This document shows, piece by piece, positions 47,045 to 58,814 of a DNA stretch of 64,000 nucleotides. How positions within the stretch are numbered: the first letter of the stretch is position 1; every line of letters starts with the position of its first letter. Source of the stretch: Vicia villosa (lineage: Eukaryota; Streptophyta; Magnoliopsida; Fabales; Fabaceae); contig NW_026705326.1 of the NCBI RefSeq assembly GCF_029867415.1, positions 682,001 through 746,000 on the forward strand, given 5' to 3'. The notes below the pieces were generated by a model, which worked only from the letters and a program-made list of their open reading frames with translations, had not been told where the DNA came from and made no database searches. Both the position numbers and the translations under genes were made by a program.

Positions 47045-47832
47045 TGTTAGAAATATCGGAGAGATCGAATGGATCCAGGCTGAATCGCGAACGGAATCAC
47101 TTTCCTTAAAAGTATTTCAAGCACACTCTCGATTGTCTTAGAGTTGGAACGGCCTGAATACCCAGGATAATTCAGCCTTACTCGAGTCTGCACAATACCG
47201 GTGAAGAAACTCGAATGCAAGGAAGCTGTCTGGAAAATATATCAGAGGATAATAATTTTTGTGTATTGAATCCGAAATAGCAGACTTGTATTTATAGCGC
47301 ATGCAAATGTCTGTTTCATAAGTTGCAACTCTTCATGAAATAATATTATTTAAAATATATAATTGCAATGGTTCATAAAAATACACTGCACCACTTCATG
47401 AAATGTCATGTATTTTGAATTTAAATTCAAAAATCAAACTGTACGCAATAATTAAAACATATTCGCAGTATGCCGGCCGAAGGCCGGGCCGCCCGCCGGA
47501 GCGCCACCGGCGCCGCCTCATTAACGCCGTGAATAGCCGCCACTAGCGCCTCTACGCCCACGCCCTCGGACCCGGTCCCGGTCCGGCGACACCGGCGAGG
47601 GTGTTTTTGGTAGAGACAAGTGGCATAAGGCTTGGGACCACCACATATGACTATGTGGCACTTTATCCTCTTTGGCTCTTTTTGGAATGTACATTGTTCC
47701 TAGTACTTTATAAATGCTTTTAAAGTTTGCTCCACTTTCTATGTGGGAATATTTATGAAGCATTTATTGTCATTCTCACATTTGTCATTTTTGAACATAA
47801 CTTGATGAAATTAATGCTCATAATTTCCAACA
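47045..47832 (-). mobile_element. Solo LTR with GC-rich core, upstream of the GRAS gene
   Basis: 788 bp, TG...CA (minus strand starts tgttggaaattatgagc and ends tttctaaca), flanked by an exact 5-bp duplication gactt (47040-47044, 47833-47837). No second LTR or interior is present, hence a solo LTR from unequal recombination. 47468-47590 is unusually GC/CpG-rich. The minus strand has a TATA-like ctataaatac near 47290. It points away from the GRAS gene. Confidence 0.85.
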
Positions 47833-47837
47833 GACTT

Positions 47838-48265
47838 TCATCATAGATAAAAGTATTTATTTATATTTATGTAAATAAGTTATTAATTAATAATTTTGAA
47901 AAAACATTTTATATCTCTAACATGCTTTTTTTTTTCCTCTTCTAACTTAAGATTTCAGATTAAACTAAAATATACTTTTTTTATCATTTTGGAACAAGTG
48001 TTTGACATGAGCAAATTTATCAGTTTGTAATAATAAGTGTTTAACATGAGCGAATTTGGTTACATTATGTTATCTCTTAAATTATTGAATATATATTTTG
48101 TAAGTATTGTGTCGGTGCTAGTAGCTTCTCATATTCTATTTTTTACTCACTTTAATCTATCAATGCCGCAATCCTCACCAACCTTTTCACCAAATACTTA
48201 AAAACCAAATCCCTATAACTACTAGTCCCTGCTAAGAATAAATTTCCCTTATCAAAACCAATTGC
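47838..48265 (+). promoter_or_regulatory. Presumed promoter/5' flank of the GRAS gene
   Basis: 428 bp of AT-rich sequence between the solo LTR TSD and the GRAS start. No unambiguous TATA box was chosen. The host promoter is either contained here or was split by the LTR insertion. Confidence 0.3.
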
Positions 48266-49513
48266 ATGGAACAGTTACTAGTTCAATGCGCCAACGCCAT
48301 TGAAACCAACAATGCAACACAAGCACAACAAATCCTTTGGGTCCTTAACAACACAACACCCCAAGAAGGTGACTCCAATCAACGCTTAGCCGCAAGCTTC
48401 ATTCGAGCTCTAACAACCCGAGCCTCCAAAACCAGTAGCTGCAAAATGCTAGAAGAACAACTTACAGAAACTCCAAACACAAACAGTTATAACAATCTTG
48501 ACAATAACAACAACCTCTCTATACAAACACACAAATTCTCCGTCATTGAACTAGCCAGCTTCGTCGATTTAACACCGTGGCATCGCTTCGGTTACACAGC
48601 AGCAAACTCCGCGATTCTAGAAGCCACCAAAGGTTTTTCTGTCATTCACATTGTTGATTTGAGTTTAACTCATTGCATGCAGATTCCTACACTAATCGAC
48701 GCGATTGCTAATCGCGACGATGTTCCTCCTTCAATCAAGCTCACAGTTGCAGTTAGGAATAGGAATAGTATTCATATTCCAATTCCACCTTTGCTCGATC
48801 TTTCTTACGACGAATTAGGTTCCAAACTGGTTAATTTTGCTAAGTCAAGAAACGTGAGTATGGAATTCAAAGCAGTTTCTTCTACTTACGCAGACGGATT
48901 CGCTTCTTTGATCGAATATCTACGAGTGCAAGTCCAAGATTTAGTTTATAACAAAACTCATGAAGCATTGGTAATAAACTGTCATATGATGCTTCATTAT
49001 ATTCCTGAAGAAACTCTATATACAAATATGAATATGAATACTAAATCTTCTTCGCTACGATCGATGTTTCTAGAAGCTCTCCGAGGTTTAGAACCGACGA
49101 TTGTCATTCTGGTCGATGAAGATGCGGATTTAACCTCGAGTGATTTAGTGACTAGATTAAGGTCAGCATTTAACTATCTTTGGATTCCTTTCGACACGGT
49201 GGACACGTTTCTACCGCGAGGGAGTAAACAAAGGCATTGGTATGAATCAGATGTTTGTTGGAAGATTGAGAATGTGATAGCATATGAAGGGGTTCAAAGA
49301 GTTGAGAGAGTTGAGGATAAAAGCAAGTGGGAGCAAAGAATGAGAAATGCGCATTTTCAAGGGGTTTGTTTTAGTGAAGATACGGTTATGGAGGTTAAGG
49401 GGATGATTGATGAACATGCAGTTGGGTGGGGATTGAAGAAAGAAGATGAGTTTCTTTTGCTTACTTGGAAAGGACACAATGTTATCTTTGCTTCTGCTTG
49501 GTTACCTTCTTGA
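48266..49513 (+). CDS. GRAS-family transcription regulator, SCARECROW-like 32 type
   Basis: Intronless, 415 codons. GRAS proteins are plant nuclear transcriptional regulators; SCL32 members are little characterised. Domain order: leucine-rich region I about residues 4-55 (LLVQCANAIE, QILWVLNN, SFIRALTTRA), an Asn/Thr-rich insert 67-84, VHIID core at 126-147 (IHIVDLSLTHCMQIPTLID), second leucine-rich part about 175-240, PFYRE-like region about 280-330 (LVDEDADLT, FNYLWIPFDTVDTFLP), and SAW region 323-415 (RHWYESDVCWKIENV, WGLKKEDE, ending WKGHNVIFASAWLPS). Relatives carry about 50 residues before the MEQLL start, ending Asn-Cys; here the codons before ATG also read Asn-Cys but stops follow upstream, so the N-terminus is shortened. 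The GRAS domain itself is complete. No paralogue-specific symbol can be assigned. Confidence 0.9.
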   Translation: MEQLLVQCANAIETNNATQAQQILWVLNNTTPQEGDSNQRLAASFIRALTTRASKTSSCKMLEEQLTETPNTNSYNNLDNNNNLSIQTHKFSVIELASFVDLTPWHRFGYTAANSAILEATKGFSVIHIVDLSLTHCMQIPTLIDAIANRDDVPPSIKLTVAVRNRNSIHIPIPPLLDLSYDELGSKLVNFAKSRNVSMEFKAVSSTYADGFASLIEYLRVQVQDLVYNKTHEALVINCHMMLHYIPEETLYTNMNMNTKSSSLRSMFLEALRGLEPTIVILVDEDADLTSSDLVTRLRSAFNYLWIPFDTVDTFLPRGSKQRHWYESDVCWKIENVIAYEGVQRVERVEDKSKWEQRMRNAHFQGVCFSEDTVMEVKGMIDEHAVGWGLKKEDEFLLLTWKGHNVIFASAWLPS

Positions 49514-49834
49514 CCATTTTGAACATTATGTATGAGTAGCAACATTTTATTTTTTTTCTTATGTAGGTTGTGACTTATTATACTTATTCTTTTTCCATTG
49601 GTTTACTTAATTTAAATAGGAAATGAGTAGATGAGACTTTTTTTTTTTCTTTTTTAAATTTATAGAATGTTTTTGATATATAAAGTCTGACATTAGCATC
49701 GTATAACATATGGATATGTTTTTCCATTTTTATTATTTTTTTCTCAATTCTCAATTTTGATGATAATTGTTTACGTCCTATGGTACATATTGATGATCAT
49801 GTTTTTGAAGGCATGTAAGAGTCATTGAAGGATG

Positions 49835-50400
49835 CTTAAGTTGTGAAACTTTTAGGGAAAAGCTTACGGTTTCATACAATATGGGATAGACTATAACTTT
49901 TATGGAAATTAAAAAGAGGATTTGAGATAATATGGATATTTGTAATGGATTTTTCATGGTAAAGTTCGACTTAGAGGCTCATTGATCCACTGTCAGGAGG
50001 TTGGCTCTTGGATGATATTCAATCACTATTTAACAGTACAATGTTAGACTCCGGAATTTGCTTCCCCTACTGCAAACATAGGTAAAATTATGGTTTGGAT
50101 TTGTTTCCCGGGTCTCAATGTGTTCTATTATGATGAGAGTATATTGTTAGCTTTAGCAACTACAGTTGGTACACCTATTAAGGTCGATAGTAATATGTTG
50201 AATGTTCGGAGAGAAAGATTCCCCCGAGTATGTGTTCAAATTGATCTCAATAAACTGGTTGTGGGTAATGTTTGGATGAGAAATTTTTGGTATCAAATGG
50301 AATATGAAGGACTCCACCGTATATGCTCTACATGCGGTTGTTATGGACATCTCACAAGATAATGCACAGTCAAAAGCTACGTCAAAGAAAAATGAAAAAG
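49835..50400 (+). pseudogene. LINE (L1-type) ORF1 fragment, DUF4283 plus zinc knuckle
   Basis: In shifting frames: KLLGKSL...WDRL..LWKLK.GFEI, then from 50090 a clean frame VWICFPGLNVFYYDESILLA, VDSNMLNVRRERFPRVCVQI, MEYEGLHRICSTCGCYGHLT. These are the DUF4283 and zf-CCHC_4 blocks typical of plant LINE ORF1. A stop falls just before the last zinc-knuckle Cys. It starts about 320 bp after the GRAS stop. No endonuclease or RT follows. The same fragment is present in the downstream duplicate. Confidence 0.75.
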
Positions 50401-50577
50401 GTTAACATAGCAGATCCTAGGATTTAAAAACTTCTCCTTCCGTGTTCTTCAATATTGAAAGTCTCTTTTTCTGTCTTTGACCTCCTACCTTTATCCATCA
50501 TCCATTTTATCTTCAGTGGGTCTTTTGCTTCCTTCGGCTTGGTTCAAACTTCTGTCGTAAATGGTTATGTTCGCAAC

Positions 50578-52093
50578 CAGGGCCGGACCTTTGAATTTGG
50601 GTGCCTTGGGAAAATCAAAAGAGTGGTGCCCCTATAACTTTTTAATAATAAATACATAAGAATAAAAGAAATAATTGGATAAGAAAACACATTTTCATTT
50701 GACATTGTGCAAAAAGAATAGAGATATGGATCTTTGACTCAATGTTTATACTACGTCAAAACATAAACCACTATAAAGGGACTTATTCTTCTTCTTCTTG
50801 ATCTGGTCTTTTTTTTTTCATTTTTTGTTGCAAAATCGTTAATAATTTGTTCATAATCAAGGTTCTTCAAAAAATTATTTTCAATTGAAATCAACGCAAA
50901 ACTATTTAATCTATCTTGTGACATAGTAGATCTCAAATAAGATTTTAATAATTTTAATTTAGAAAAACTTTTTTCAGTCGATGCAACACTGATAGGAATA
51001 GTCAATATTACTCTATAATCTATACATGCATTAAGAAAACAATTAAAAGTCTTTATAGAACTCAATATCATATAGCATGATTTTGATTCAAGTGTTAAAA
51101 GTTCTCTAATAACTTTCAATTCTTCAAACAAAATTTCTTCATCAAGATCAAGAAAATCATCATGTTTTAAACAAGTTTCAAGATGTTTACAACATGCTTT
51201 CAAGTTCCTATCAAATAATGATCTAAGTCTTTCAATATTAAACAAGAATCCAAAATATTTTTATATATGCTATACTGCTCAAATCTTCTATCAAGTAGGC
51301 CAATTGTTTGATCTATAATAAATAAGAAATAATGATTTCGAAAAGACTCTTCAGCAGACTCAAGATTCAGTTGTGTGCGTTGAGATTAATTTTCATCATA
51401 GTGTTGTTTTCTACTAATTTGACGTTTTTGAATAAACACACATTCAATCTCTATTTCACTCCCAATGCCTTAGCATTTACAAATTCAGATTCTCTATATT
51501 TTTTCAAATACTTGATGAAACCTTTTATTAGTTCTATAGCCACATCAATACGCATGTCTTTTTATTTTTTGCAAATTTTTGCTAATTTTATTAACAGCAG
51601 TTAACAACTCAAACCAAATAATCATAGCTACTAAAAATTCAAAGTTTTCAATTCCATGAGTTGCTAAATATTCGACTTCACTTTTAGTTTTAGGATCATT
51701 ATCTTGTTCAGCTAGTTGAAGTAGTGATTCACTTTTAATTTTTGGATTAATAATATAAAATATTTTTTATATCATTGTTTTAATGCTAGTGTCTCAATTA
51801 AACTCTTTAATTGCGAAAATTATGAATATATTAATTGATTTTATTTTAAAGAAATTAATTTATTTTATTCTACTATATATTTTATTTATGAGAAGTTACA
51901 TTCTTTTATTAATTTTGACTTTGTAGTGTCCATATAATTTTGTTAACCACTATTTTTTTTTTTTAAATTTAGCAAGTATTTTTGTAATAAAAAATTATAT
52001 TTTAATATATATAGGGTTAAAAAAAAAATTGGTGCCCCAAAAATTATGGGCCCTGGGCTCCCACGCGCGAGTCCGTGCTCAGGGCCACCCCTG
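50578..52093 (-). mobile_element. hAT element with degraded transposase
   Basis: Ends cagggccggacc and ggccacccctg, flanked by an exact 8-bp duplication ttcgcaac (50570-50577, 52094-52101). It contains the transposase remnant in minus orientation. At 1.5 kb it is an internally shortened hAT, immobile without help. Confidence 0.88.
50751..51780 (-). pseudogene. hAT transposase, C-terminal part, degraded
   Basis: The 51245-50751 frame (164 codons) includes the hAT dimerisation domain (Pfam Dimer_Tnp_hAT): ILTIPISVASTEKSFSKLKL, LKSYLRSTMSQDRL, FALISIENNFLKNLDYE. Upstream on the minus strand (51245-51780) in other frames are further transposase-like pieces (ESAEESFRNHYFLFIIDQTI). These belong to the zinc-finger MYM/TTF-type plant hAT group. 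The N-terminal zinc finger and catalytic start are missing. Confidence 0.8.
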
Positions 52094-52412
52094 TTCGCAA
52101 CCTACCTCTCTTCACACTATGTATTTCTTGACTTTTGTTGACAAACGGTTGAAAATTATGGACTCTTGAATTTTAACATTTTTTTAAACACCGATCATAT
52201 TTAAAGTTCTAGATTTAATAGATACTTTTTATCTGCGTCTTTCAACAAGTCAATTTTATCATTAAATTATTCTACATAAATTTAAAGGGGTTCATCTTTC
52301 TTCTGCCTCGAAATTTTGTAATGTAATATGTCACTTGCTTTTTCAGTTATTTGAAGAGGTTATCATAAAATTTGTTTTGGATATCACCTAACAAGATTAA
52401 ATCTCTATATTT

Positions 52413-52775
52413 TGCTAGTTTAGAAAATGAAAATTCTTTCAAATTTATAAAATTATTATGATTACAGAACGAGTCATCAGAACCATATGAGTTTTTGAAA
52501 AAAAAATCTTATCAGTTGTTCACTTTAATAAATAGTTTATGCGACATTTTATATCATGATTTATTCATTATCAAGTACACAATAAACATAACTACATTTT
52601 GTTAATTTAGAAAATGAAAATTCTTTCATATTTATAAAATGATTAGAGAATGAGTCATCAGAATCATATGAATTGCTGCAAAGAAAATAATATCGGTTGT
52701 TCACTTTAATAAATAGTTTATCAGACATTTTATATCATGATTTATTCATTATCAAGTACACACAATAAATATCAC
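52413..52775. repeat. Two-copy tandem repeat, 187-bp period
   Basis: tagaaaatgaaaattctttc starts at 52421 and again at 52608; similarity continues through tcaagtacac at the end of each unit. Units differ by several substitutions and small indels. Confidence 0.85.
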
Positions 52776-52854
52776 TATCTATTATTTATATCTTAATAGG
52801 ATTGTGTTTTAAATTTTTTATCACCTAACTCTTTTATTGTAAAATTATAACTTC

Positions 52855-52856
<2 letters not shown>

Positions 52857-52941
<85 letters not shown>
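52857..52941. repeat. (ATT)n microsatellite
   Basis: About 28 ATT units with one interruption (aat near 52911). Confidence 0.95.
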
Positions 52942-52943
<2 letters not shown>

Positions 52944-52944
52944 A

Positions 52945-54060
52945 AAATAAAATAAATTAAAAAACTACAAACATTCTCTTTTTTTTTTTAAATACCAAAT
53001 AAGTTTACTCAAAATCAAAATTGTTATTGAATATATGCATTAAGAGTTTCTGAATTTAAGATTTTAGACTTTTGAATTTATATTTACAACTCTAGGGTAA
53101 ATATATACAAGTAGTTTAATATATATTATTTATTTAAAACAATTGTTTGAGCAAATTATGGATTAACTAATTTATCATTGTTTTTAATAGATTACAATAT
53201 GAACGTTTTTTTATTTTTGTCATTCATGGCATCTGATTTAAAAATTAACTAGACGTGTATTTGTATTTTTTTTTTCTAGAGACACATGACTATTTTAATG
53301 TTAGGTCATCATTTAATTAACTTTTTCTATAAAAAATGGTTTTCTTTAATTTTATACATATCACCTTCTTCCTTATTTAGAAAATCTTTTTTTATTTTAA
53401 ATATAAATAAAAAGATTTTAAATTTATTAAATTATTTAAATTTAAGATTTGAATTCAATAGCCTAGGCGGTTCCATTCTTCTTCTCTTCTAAAGATTAAA
53501 TTTATTAGATGACTTAAATTTCAATTTAAATAGTCAATCAAAATTATTCCAAACAAATGAATCAAAATCTAGAATTGTTCGCGCTTTATTGATTATTTTA
53601 TTTTTATCTTAAAAGTGGGTTTAGTTATCTCCTCTATTGCAAATAAACAAATAAAAAAACCGTCTATATCCTTATAAAAAAAACCGTCTATATCCTTCAG
53701 GTTAACGTCATTTCTTCCTACGCCGCTTTTCATATTCCTTTTCATTTTTTTCTTCAAATTATTTTCTTTCTCACTCTCACAGTCCATTCCATTTTCGCGC
53801 TTCGCTTCTTCATTAAAATTTAGGATTTATCACTATGATAGCCAAATTGATTGTCTTCAAATACGAGTCAGAAATTGATGTTTCACCGAATCATTCTTTT
53901 TGTAATAAATTTAGGTCACAATAAATTTTCTTTTTGTAATAAGTTTATTTCCAATCAATAATATCATTTTCTGTTTTGTTATGAGTGTTTTTGTTATGCC
54001 TGATGCTATTCTGAGTGATATTGAGAAAATGTTGAAATGTTTTTGGTGGGGGTATGAGTA
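52945..54060. other. AT-rich intergenic stretch
   Basis: No gene. A 23-bp phrase aaaccgtctatatcctt is repeated in tandem near 53657-53700. Confidence 0.45.
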
Positions 54061-54064
54061 ATAA

Positions 54065-54855
54065 TTGTTAGACGATATGCTACGGTCTAAAGGGGGTGAA
54101 TAGATAGCAAATGAAATTTTCTTATTAAAAATTGATTATTAAAAATAGTTTAACTATGGCAAGCGGAAACAATTATGGATCGACAATCGTTTATCCCGAA
54201 CCGTTATCGAAAAGATCGGACATGTGTTAAACCTTATAGAACGTATCGATTGATGAGAAAAGTAATCAATATATTTTCAACAACAACGTTTGAATAAAAC
54301 CACACATTGATAATCGAGTTCCAACCAAATATCAAACAATAACTTCACTTAAGTAATTTGTCGAACACTTGGTGTGCAATCAATTTTACTCAGATTTTTA
54401 TTTAATTTTGTTAAAATGAAAAACCAACTGCAATCCTATAGATTACAATCAAGTTAACAAAAATAGTTCACAAAATTATTACTCAAAGAGATTATCTCAA
54501 TGTATTGATTGCAGAAACAATGGTTTCATAATTTTCAATTAATGTAAGAGAGAGAGCAAGAGAGAGAGATTTGTTTAAAAAGTTCCCTAGTCAGCCTCAC
54601 TATGGGTACATCTACCCCCAATTTCAAACGAAATTGAGATAATGAAAATTAACCTTTGCAAATGTTGTTTACAAGAGAAAAAGTAGCAATCCAATCCTCC
54701 AAATCCTATGTTTGATCCTAGCTTCTTCTCTTGCCTTGATCTTGATATAGATCAATTAACCCAATACTTTCAATTTGATCCTCTGATTACCGCTACTCCT
54801 TCGACATAACCCTTTCTTTTCGAAGCTTTCACTCGGCTAAATCCAAAATAATCTC
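54065..54855. other. Probable LTR-retrotransposon leader remnant before the GRAS duplicate
   Basis: Phrases such as tctaaagggggtgaatagat and aagcggaaacaattatgg are common at the ends of decayed legume LTR elements. No boundaries or TSD were identified, so the call is tentative. Confidence 0.3.
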
Positions 54856-55340
54856 ATGAATATGAATACGAAATATTCTTCCCTTCAATCGATGTTTCTA
54901 GAAGCTCTCCGAGGTTTAGAACCGACGATTGTCATTTGGTCGATGAAGATGCGGATTTAACCTCGAGTGATTTAGTGACTAGATTAAGGTCTGCATTTAA
55001 CTATCTTTGGATTACTTTCGACACGGTGGACACGTTTCTACCGCGAGGGAGTAAACAAAGGCATTGGTATGAATCAGATGTCTGTTGGAAGATTGAGAAT
55101 GTGATGGCATATGAAGGGGTTCAAAGAGTTGAGAGAGTTGAGGGTAAAAGCAAGTGGGAGCAAAGAATGAGAGATGCACATTTTCAAGGGGTTTGTTTAA
55201 GTGAATATACGGTTATGGAGGTTAAAGGGATGATTGATGAACATGCAGTTGGTTGGGGAGTGAAGAAAGAAGATGAGTTTCTTTTGCTTACTTGGAAAGG
55301 ACATAATGTTATCTTTGCTTCTGCTTGGTTACCTTCTTGA
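54856..55340 (+). pseudogene. GRAS (SCL32-type) pseudogene, 3' part only
   Basis: Duplicate of 49028-49513. It begins mid-gene with atgaatatgaatac, the codons for residues about 255-259 of the intact protein. One base is lost in gtcatt(c)tggtcgatg near 54932, shifting frame; from 54936 the frame again follows the intact protein to the stop (134 codons, ending WKGHNVIFASAWLPS) with scattered replacements. The leucine-rich I and VHIID regions are missing, and no promoter or N-terminus is present. Confidence 0.88.
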
Positions 55341-55639
55341 CCATTTTGAACATTATGTATGAGTAGCAACATTTTATTTTTTTCTTATGTAGGTTGTGAC
55401 TTATTATACTTATTCTTTTTCCATTGGTTTACTTAATTTAAAGAGGAAATGAGTAGATGAGACGTTTTTTTTTTCTTTTTTAAATTTAGAGAATGTTTCT
55501 GATATATAAAATCTGACATTAGCATCGTATAACATATGGACATGATTTTTCATTTTTATTAATTTTTTCTTAATTCTCAATTTTGATGGTAATTGTTTAC
55601 GTCCTACGTCCTATGTCCTATGGTACATATTGATGATTA

Positions 55640-56730
55640 TGTTTTTGAAGGCATGCAAGAGTCATTGAAAGATCTTCTAGTTGTGAAACTTTTAGGGAAA
55701 AGCTTACGGTTTCATACAATGTGGGATAGACTATAACTTTTATGGAAATTAAAAGGAGGATTTGAGATTATGAATATTTGTAATGGATTCTTCATGGTAA
55801 AGTTCGACTTAGAGGCTGATCGATCCACTGTCAGGAGGTTGGCCCTTGGATGATATTCAATCACTATTTAATAGTATAATGTTGAACTCCGGAGTTTGCT
55901 TCCCCTACTGCAAAGATAGATAAAATTATGGTTTGGATTTATTTCTCGTGTCTCAATGTGTTCTATTATGATGAGAGTATATTATTAGCTTTAACAACTA
56001 CACTTGGTACACCTATTAAGATCGACAGTAATATGTTGAATGTTCGGAGAGGAAGATTCGCTAGAGTATGTGTTCAAATTGATCTCAATAAACCGGTTGT
56101 GGGTAAAGTTCGGATGAGAAATTTCTGGTATTAAGTACAATATAAAGAACTCCACCGTGTATGCTCTACATGGGGTTATTATGGATATCTCACAAGACAA
56201 TGCACAGTCAAATCTACATCGGAGAAAAATGAAAAAATGGTTAACATAGCGGAGACGATACCAACTGATGGTGCTGATTTGTTTGTTGCACTAAATACGA
56301 GATTAGTTATTGAAATTGCAAGTACATTTATGTTGAAGCGGCAAGCAACAAAATATTTGGAATTATTATTCCGGGAATTTATCGTCTCCTCAGGTATTAG
56401 TGTTACTGAATTACCGCTCGACAAGTCTGGCACTTATGAGGTGGGTTTTTTGTATGAGTTTAAAGTAAATGCAGGAATTAAACATATAAACAAGAAAGAA
56501 TACATTCTTAGGAGAAGAAGACTTATCAAACATGAATTTACACTACTCAAAACAAACTTAAACCTATCAATCAATCGCACTCAACCTACAATACTCAACA
56601 AAATCATCAAGTATCGATCGAAATATTCCACAATAGAGGTTATGTCTAACACAAATTTGGAGACAACCGTATTACTCGTGTCGGAAATCTCTCGCCCAAC
56701 ACCAACAACACGGAGGCATTAAGCTATGAT
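55640..56730 (+). pseudogene. LINE ORF1 fragment, second copy, with extra downstream sequence
   Basis: 55640-56250 duplicates 49815-50411: VWIYFSCLNVFYYDESILLA, VRMRNFWY, and a zinc knuckle with one Cys changed to Trp (CSTWGYYGYLTRQC). After 56250 it runs on in a frame (56237-56722) not present in the first copy; this probably continues LINE ORF1 but has no domain I recognise. Confidence 0.6.
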
Positions 56731-58814
56731 GCCCACAGTGATTATTAGCTCTAAATATATATCTATAATCTAGAAACTAATACATATACATCCCTAATCA
56801 AGATTTGTGCGGTATATGTCTATAACAACCAAAATCCAAACATAAAACAAAAAGATCAAGGAAGTCATCATGAATGATTTGTAAAGCAAGTTTCATACAA
56901 CGCCATGAGCGATAAATATACATGTGTTCAGATTAAATATACATATAAACTCAACAAATGAAAAATACATAGAGAAGAAGAGAAATGAACCACAAATTTC
57001 CCGATTTGTCAACGCCGATCAATGAGAAATCCACTTTGGATCATCCCTATACAAGCTCCAATGTTGTTTCTAAGCCTCAATCTACCAAAACTGATGTTGA
57101 TGATGTTGGGACTCAAAATTACTCAACCCGTAACCTAAAAATGTGATTTTACACTTTTTAACGAGTCTGGAAATCACAATCTCACTTAGCGGCATCGAGA
57201 GCTCGCTTAGCGCACTCTATTGTCATGAAAAAAATTAGATTTTGTTTTCGCCATAACTTGAGAACCGTAACTCTGATTTGCGCCCGGTTCGAAGTGTTGA
57301 AAAGTTTACTCAATGATCTAACTAACAATGAATAAATGGAAAATAAATTGATGATTTTTATCATCCTTATTTTGAGCCTTATTCTTTGATAAATTGCTAA
57401 ACATTGCAATCTTGAAGCTTAGCCATTAGCCTTTATTACTCAATGCTCCAACCATGCATTAATACCTACAAAAAGACATAACAACTTTGAAACGGTACAT
57501 AAATGAATCAAAAACACAAATTATACATAATATATACAAATCTAACTAAAACATGCGAATTCACGCACAAGTTAAGGAAAAAGAGACGATAAGTGCCGCA
57601 AAACTATATACACAAATAACTACAATTTGGCACTTATCGAATTCTCCCTAACTTAAACTTGTTTGTCCTCAAACAAAGGTCAAACACCTAAAGAAACAAA
57701 AGTGACATCCAAGAAATCACGCAACAACAAGTTTTAAAAATGGAAAACAAATGTATAGTTCAAATGAAAAACGGTACACATAAAGTAAATACTTACCACT
57801 AAACTACGACGATAACATAAGCACGTAACAAATGCTAAATACAAAGAATATGTCAAACATTCTAAAACAACACTAGTTCACAAACGAATTACACCTAGAA
57901 TGCAATCATCGTTATATGAAAAAAAACACACAAAAGTGGGGTATTTGCACTCATCCAGCAATCTTGAAAACAATAGATTAAATTATACAACCATCTATAA
58001 ATCATGTTGAAAACACAAAGGTAAGAATCACAAGGACTTTTCAAGGTTATAATGTGGATTGGTTAACAAAAATGGGATAATTCATAAGGCTATTCGAAAC
58101 AAAAACTTGCCCATACCTAAGGGAATGATCAACTCGCAAAAGTTCAAACGCAAAATTCCAATCAAACTTCTTCATAATCCCAAATTTCTCAAACCAATCA
58201 CATACTTATTAACACAACATTATTCCATACTACTTTTGTTTTTCTTTTTGAAATTTTTTCTCTTTTTTCTTTCTTTTTCTTTTCACTTCTTTTTTACATT
58301 TTTTTCTTTTCTTTTTCTTTTCTAAACCTCATAGAAACCACAATATAAATGAACAAAACATTTCTCTCCCCAACTTGAATACAACCATCATCATAGTATG
58401 AATACTCCATAATTTCTAAGGCAAGACAAAAATTCAAACTATAAATCGTATTTGAGGGTTCAAGAAAACAAAGAATCAACATCCATTAAAAAATGAGAAC
58501 CAAACAATCATAGACAAGCATTTAACAAACACAACATGGACTATTTGGCCAAGGTAGTTGTGCTCACAATGAAACAAAAATGTCTTGATCCTTTTCATGC
58601 TTTCATATAATCAATACAAACAAAAGATTAAGCATAATAAAATCTAGTTAGAACAAGAATTGTGGTCTCCAGAATATGTGAACAATGGAAAGCTATCTCA
58701 CAAAAAGGTGGGAACTAAAGTGATTCACAAATGAACAAGTATACGAAAAAATGAATGGAATAGAAGTTGTAAAAAACCTACGTAACATGAATATGTTAAA
58801 GTTAAGAAAGTGAT
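56731..58814. other. Non-coding, probably LTR-retrotransposon-derived
   Basis: No gene. Phrases like aattctccctaacttaaact and gtcctcaaac (about 57640-57680) and cataacttgagaaccgtaac (57250) resemble gypsy LTR/UTR sequences. 58230-58325 is a long pyrimidine-rich tract. Boundaries not determined. Confidence 0.35.
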
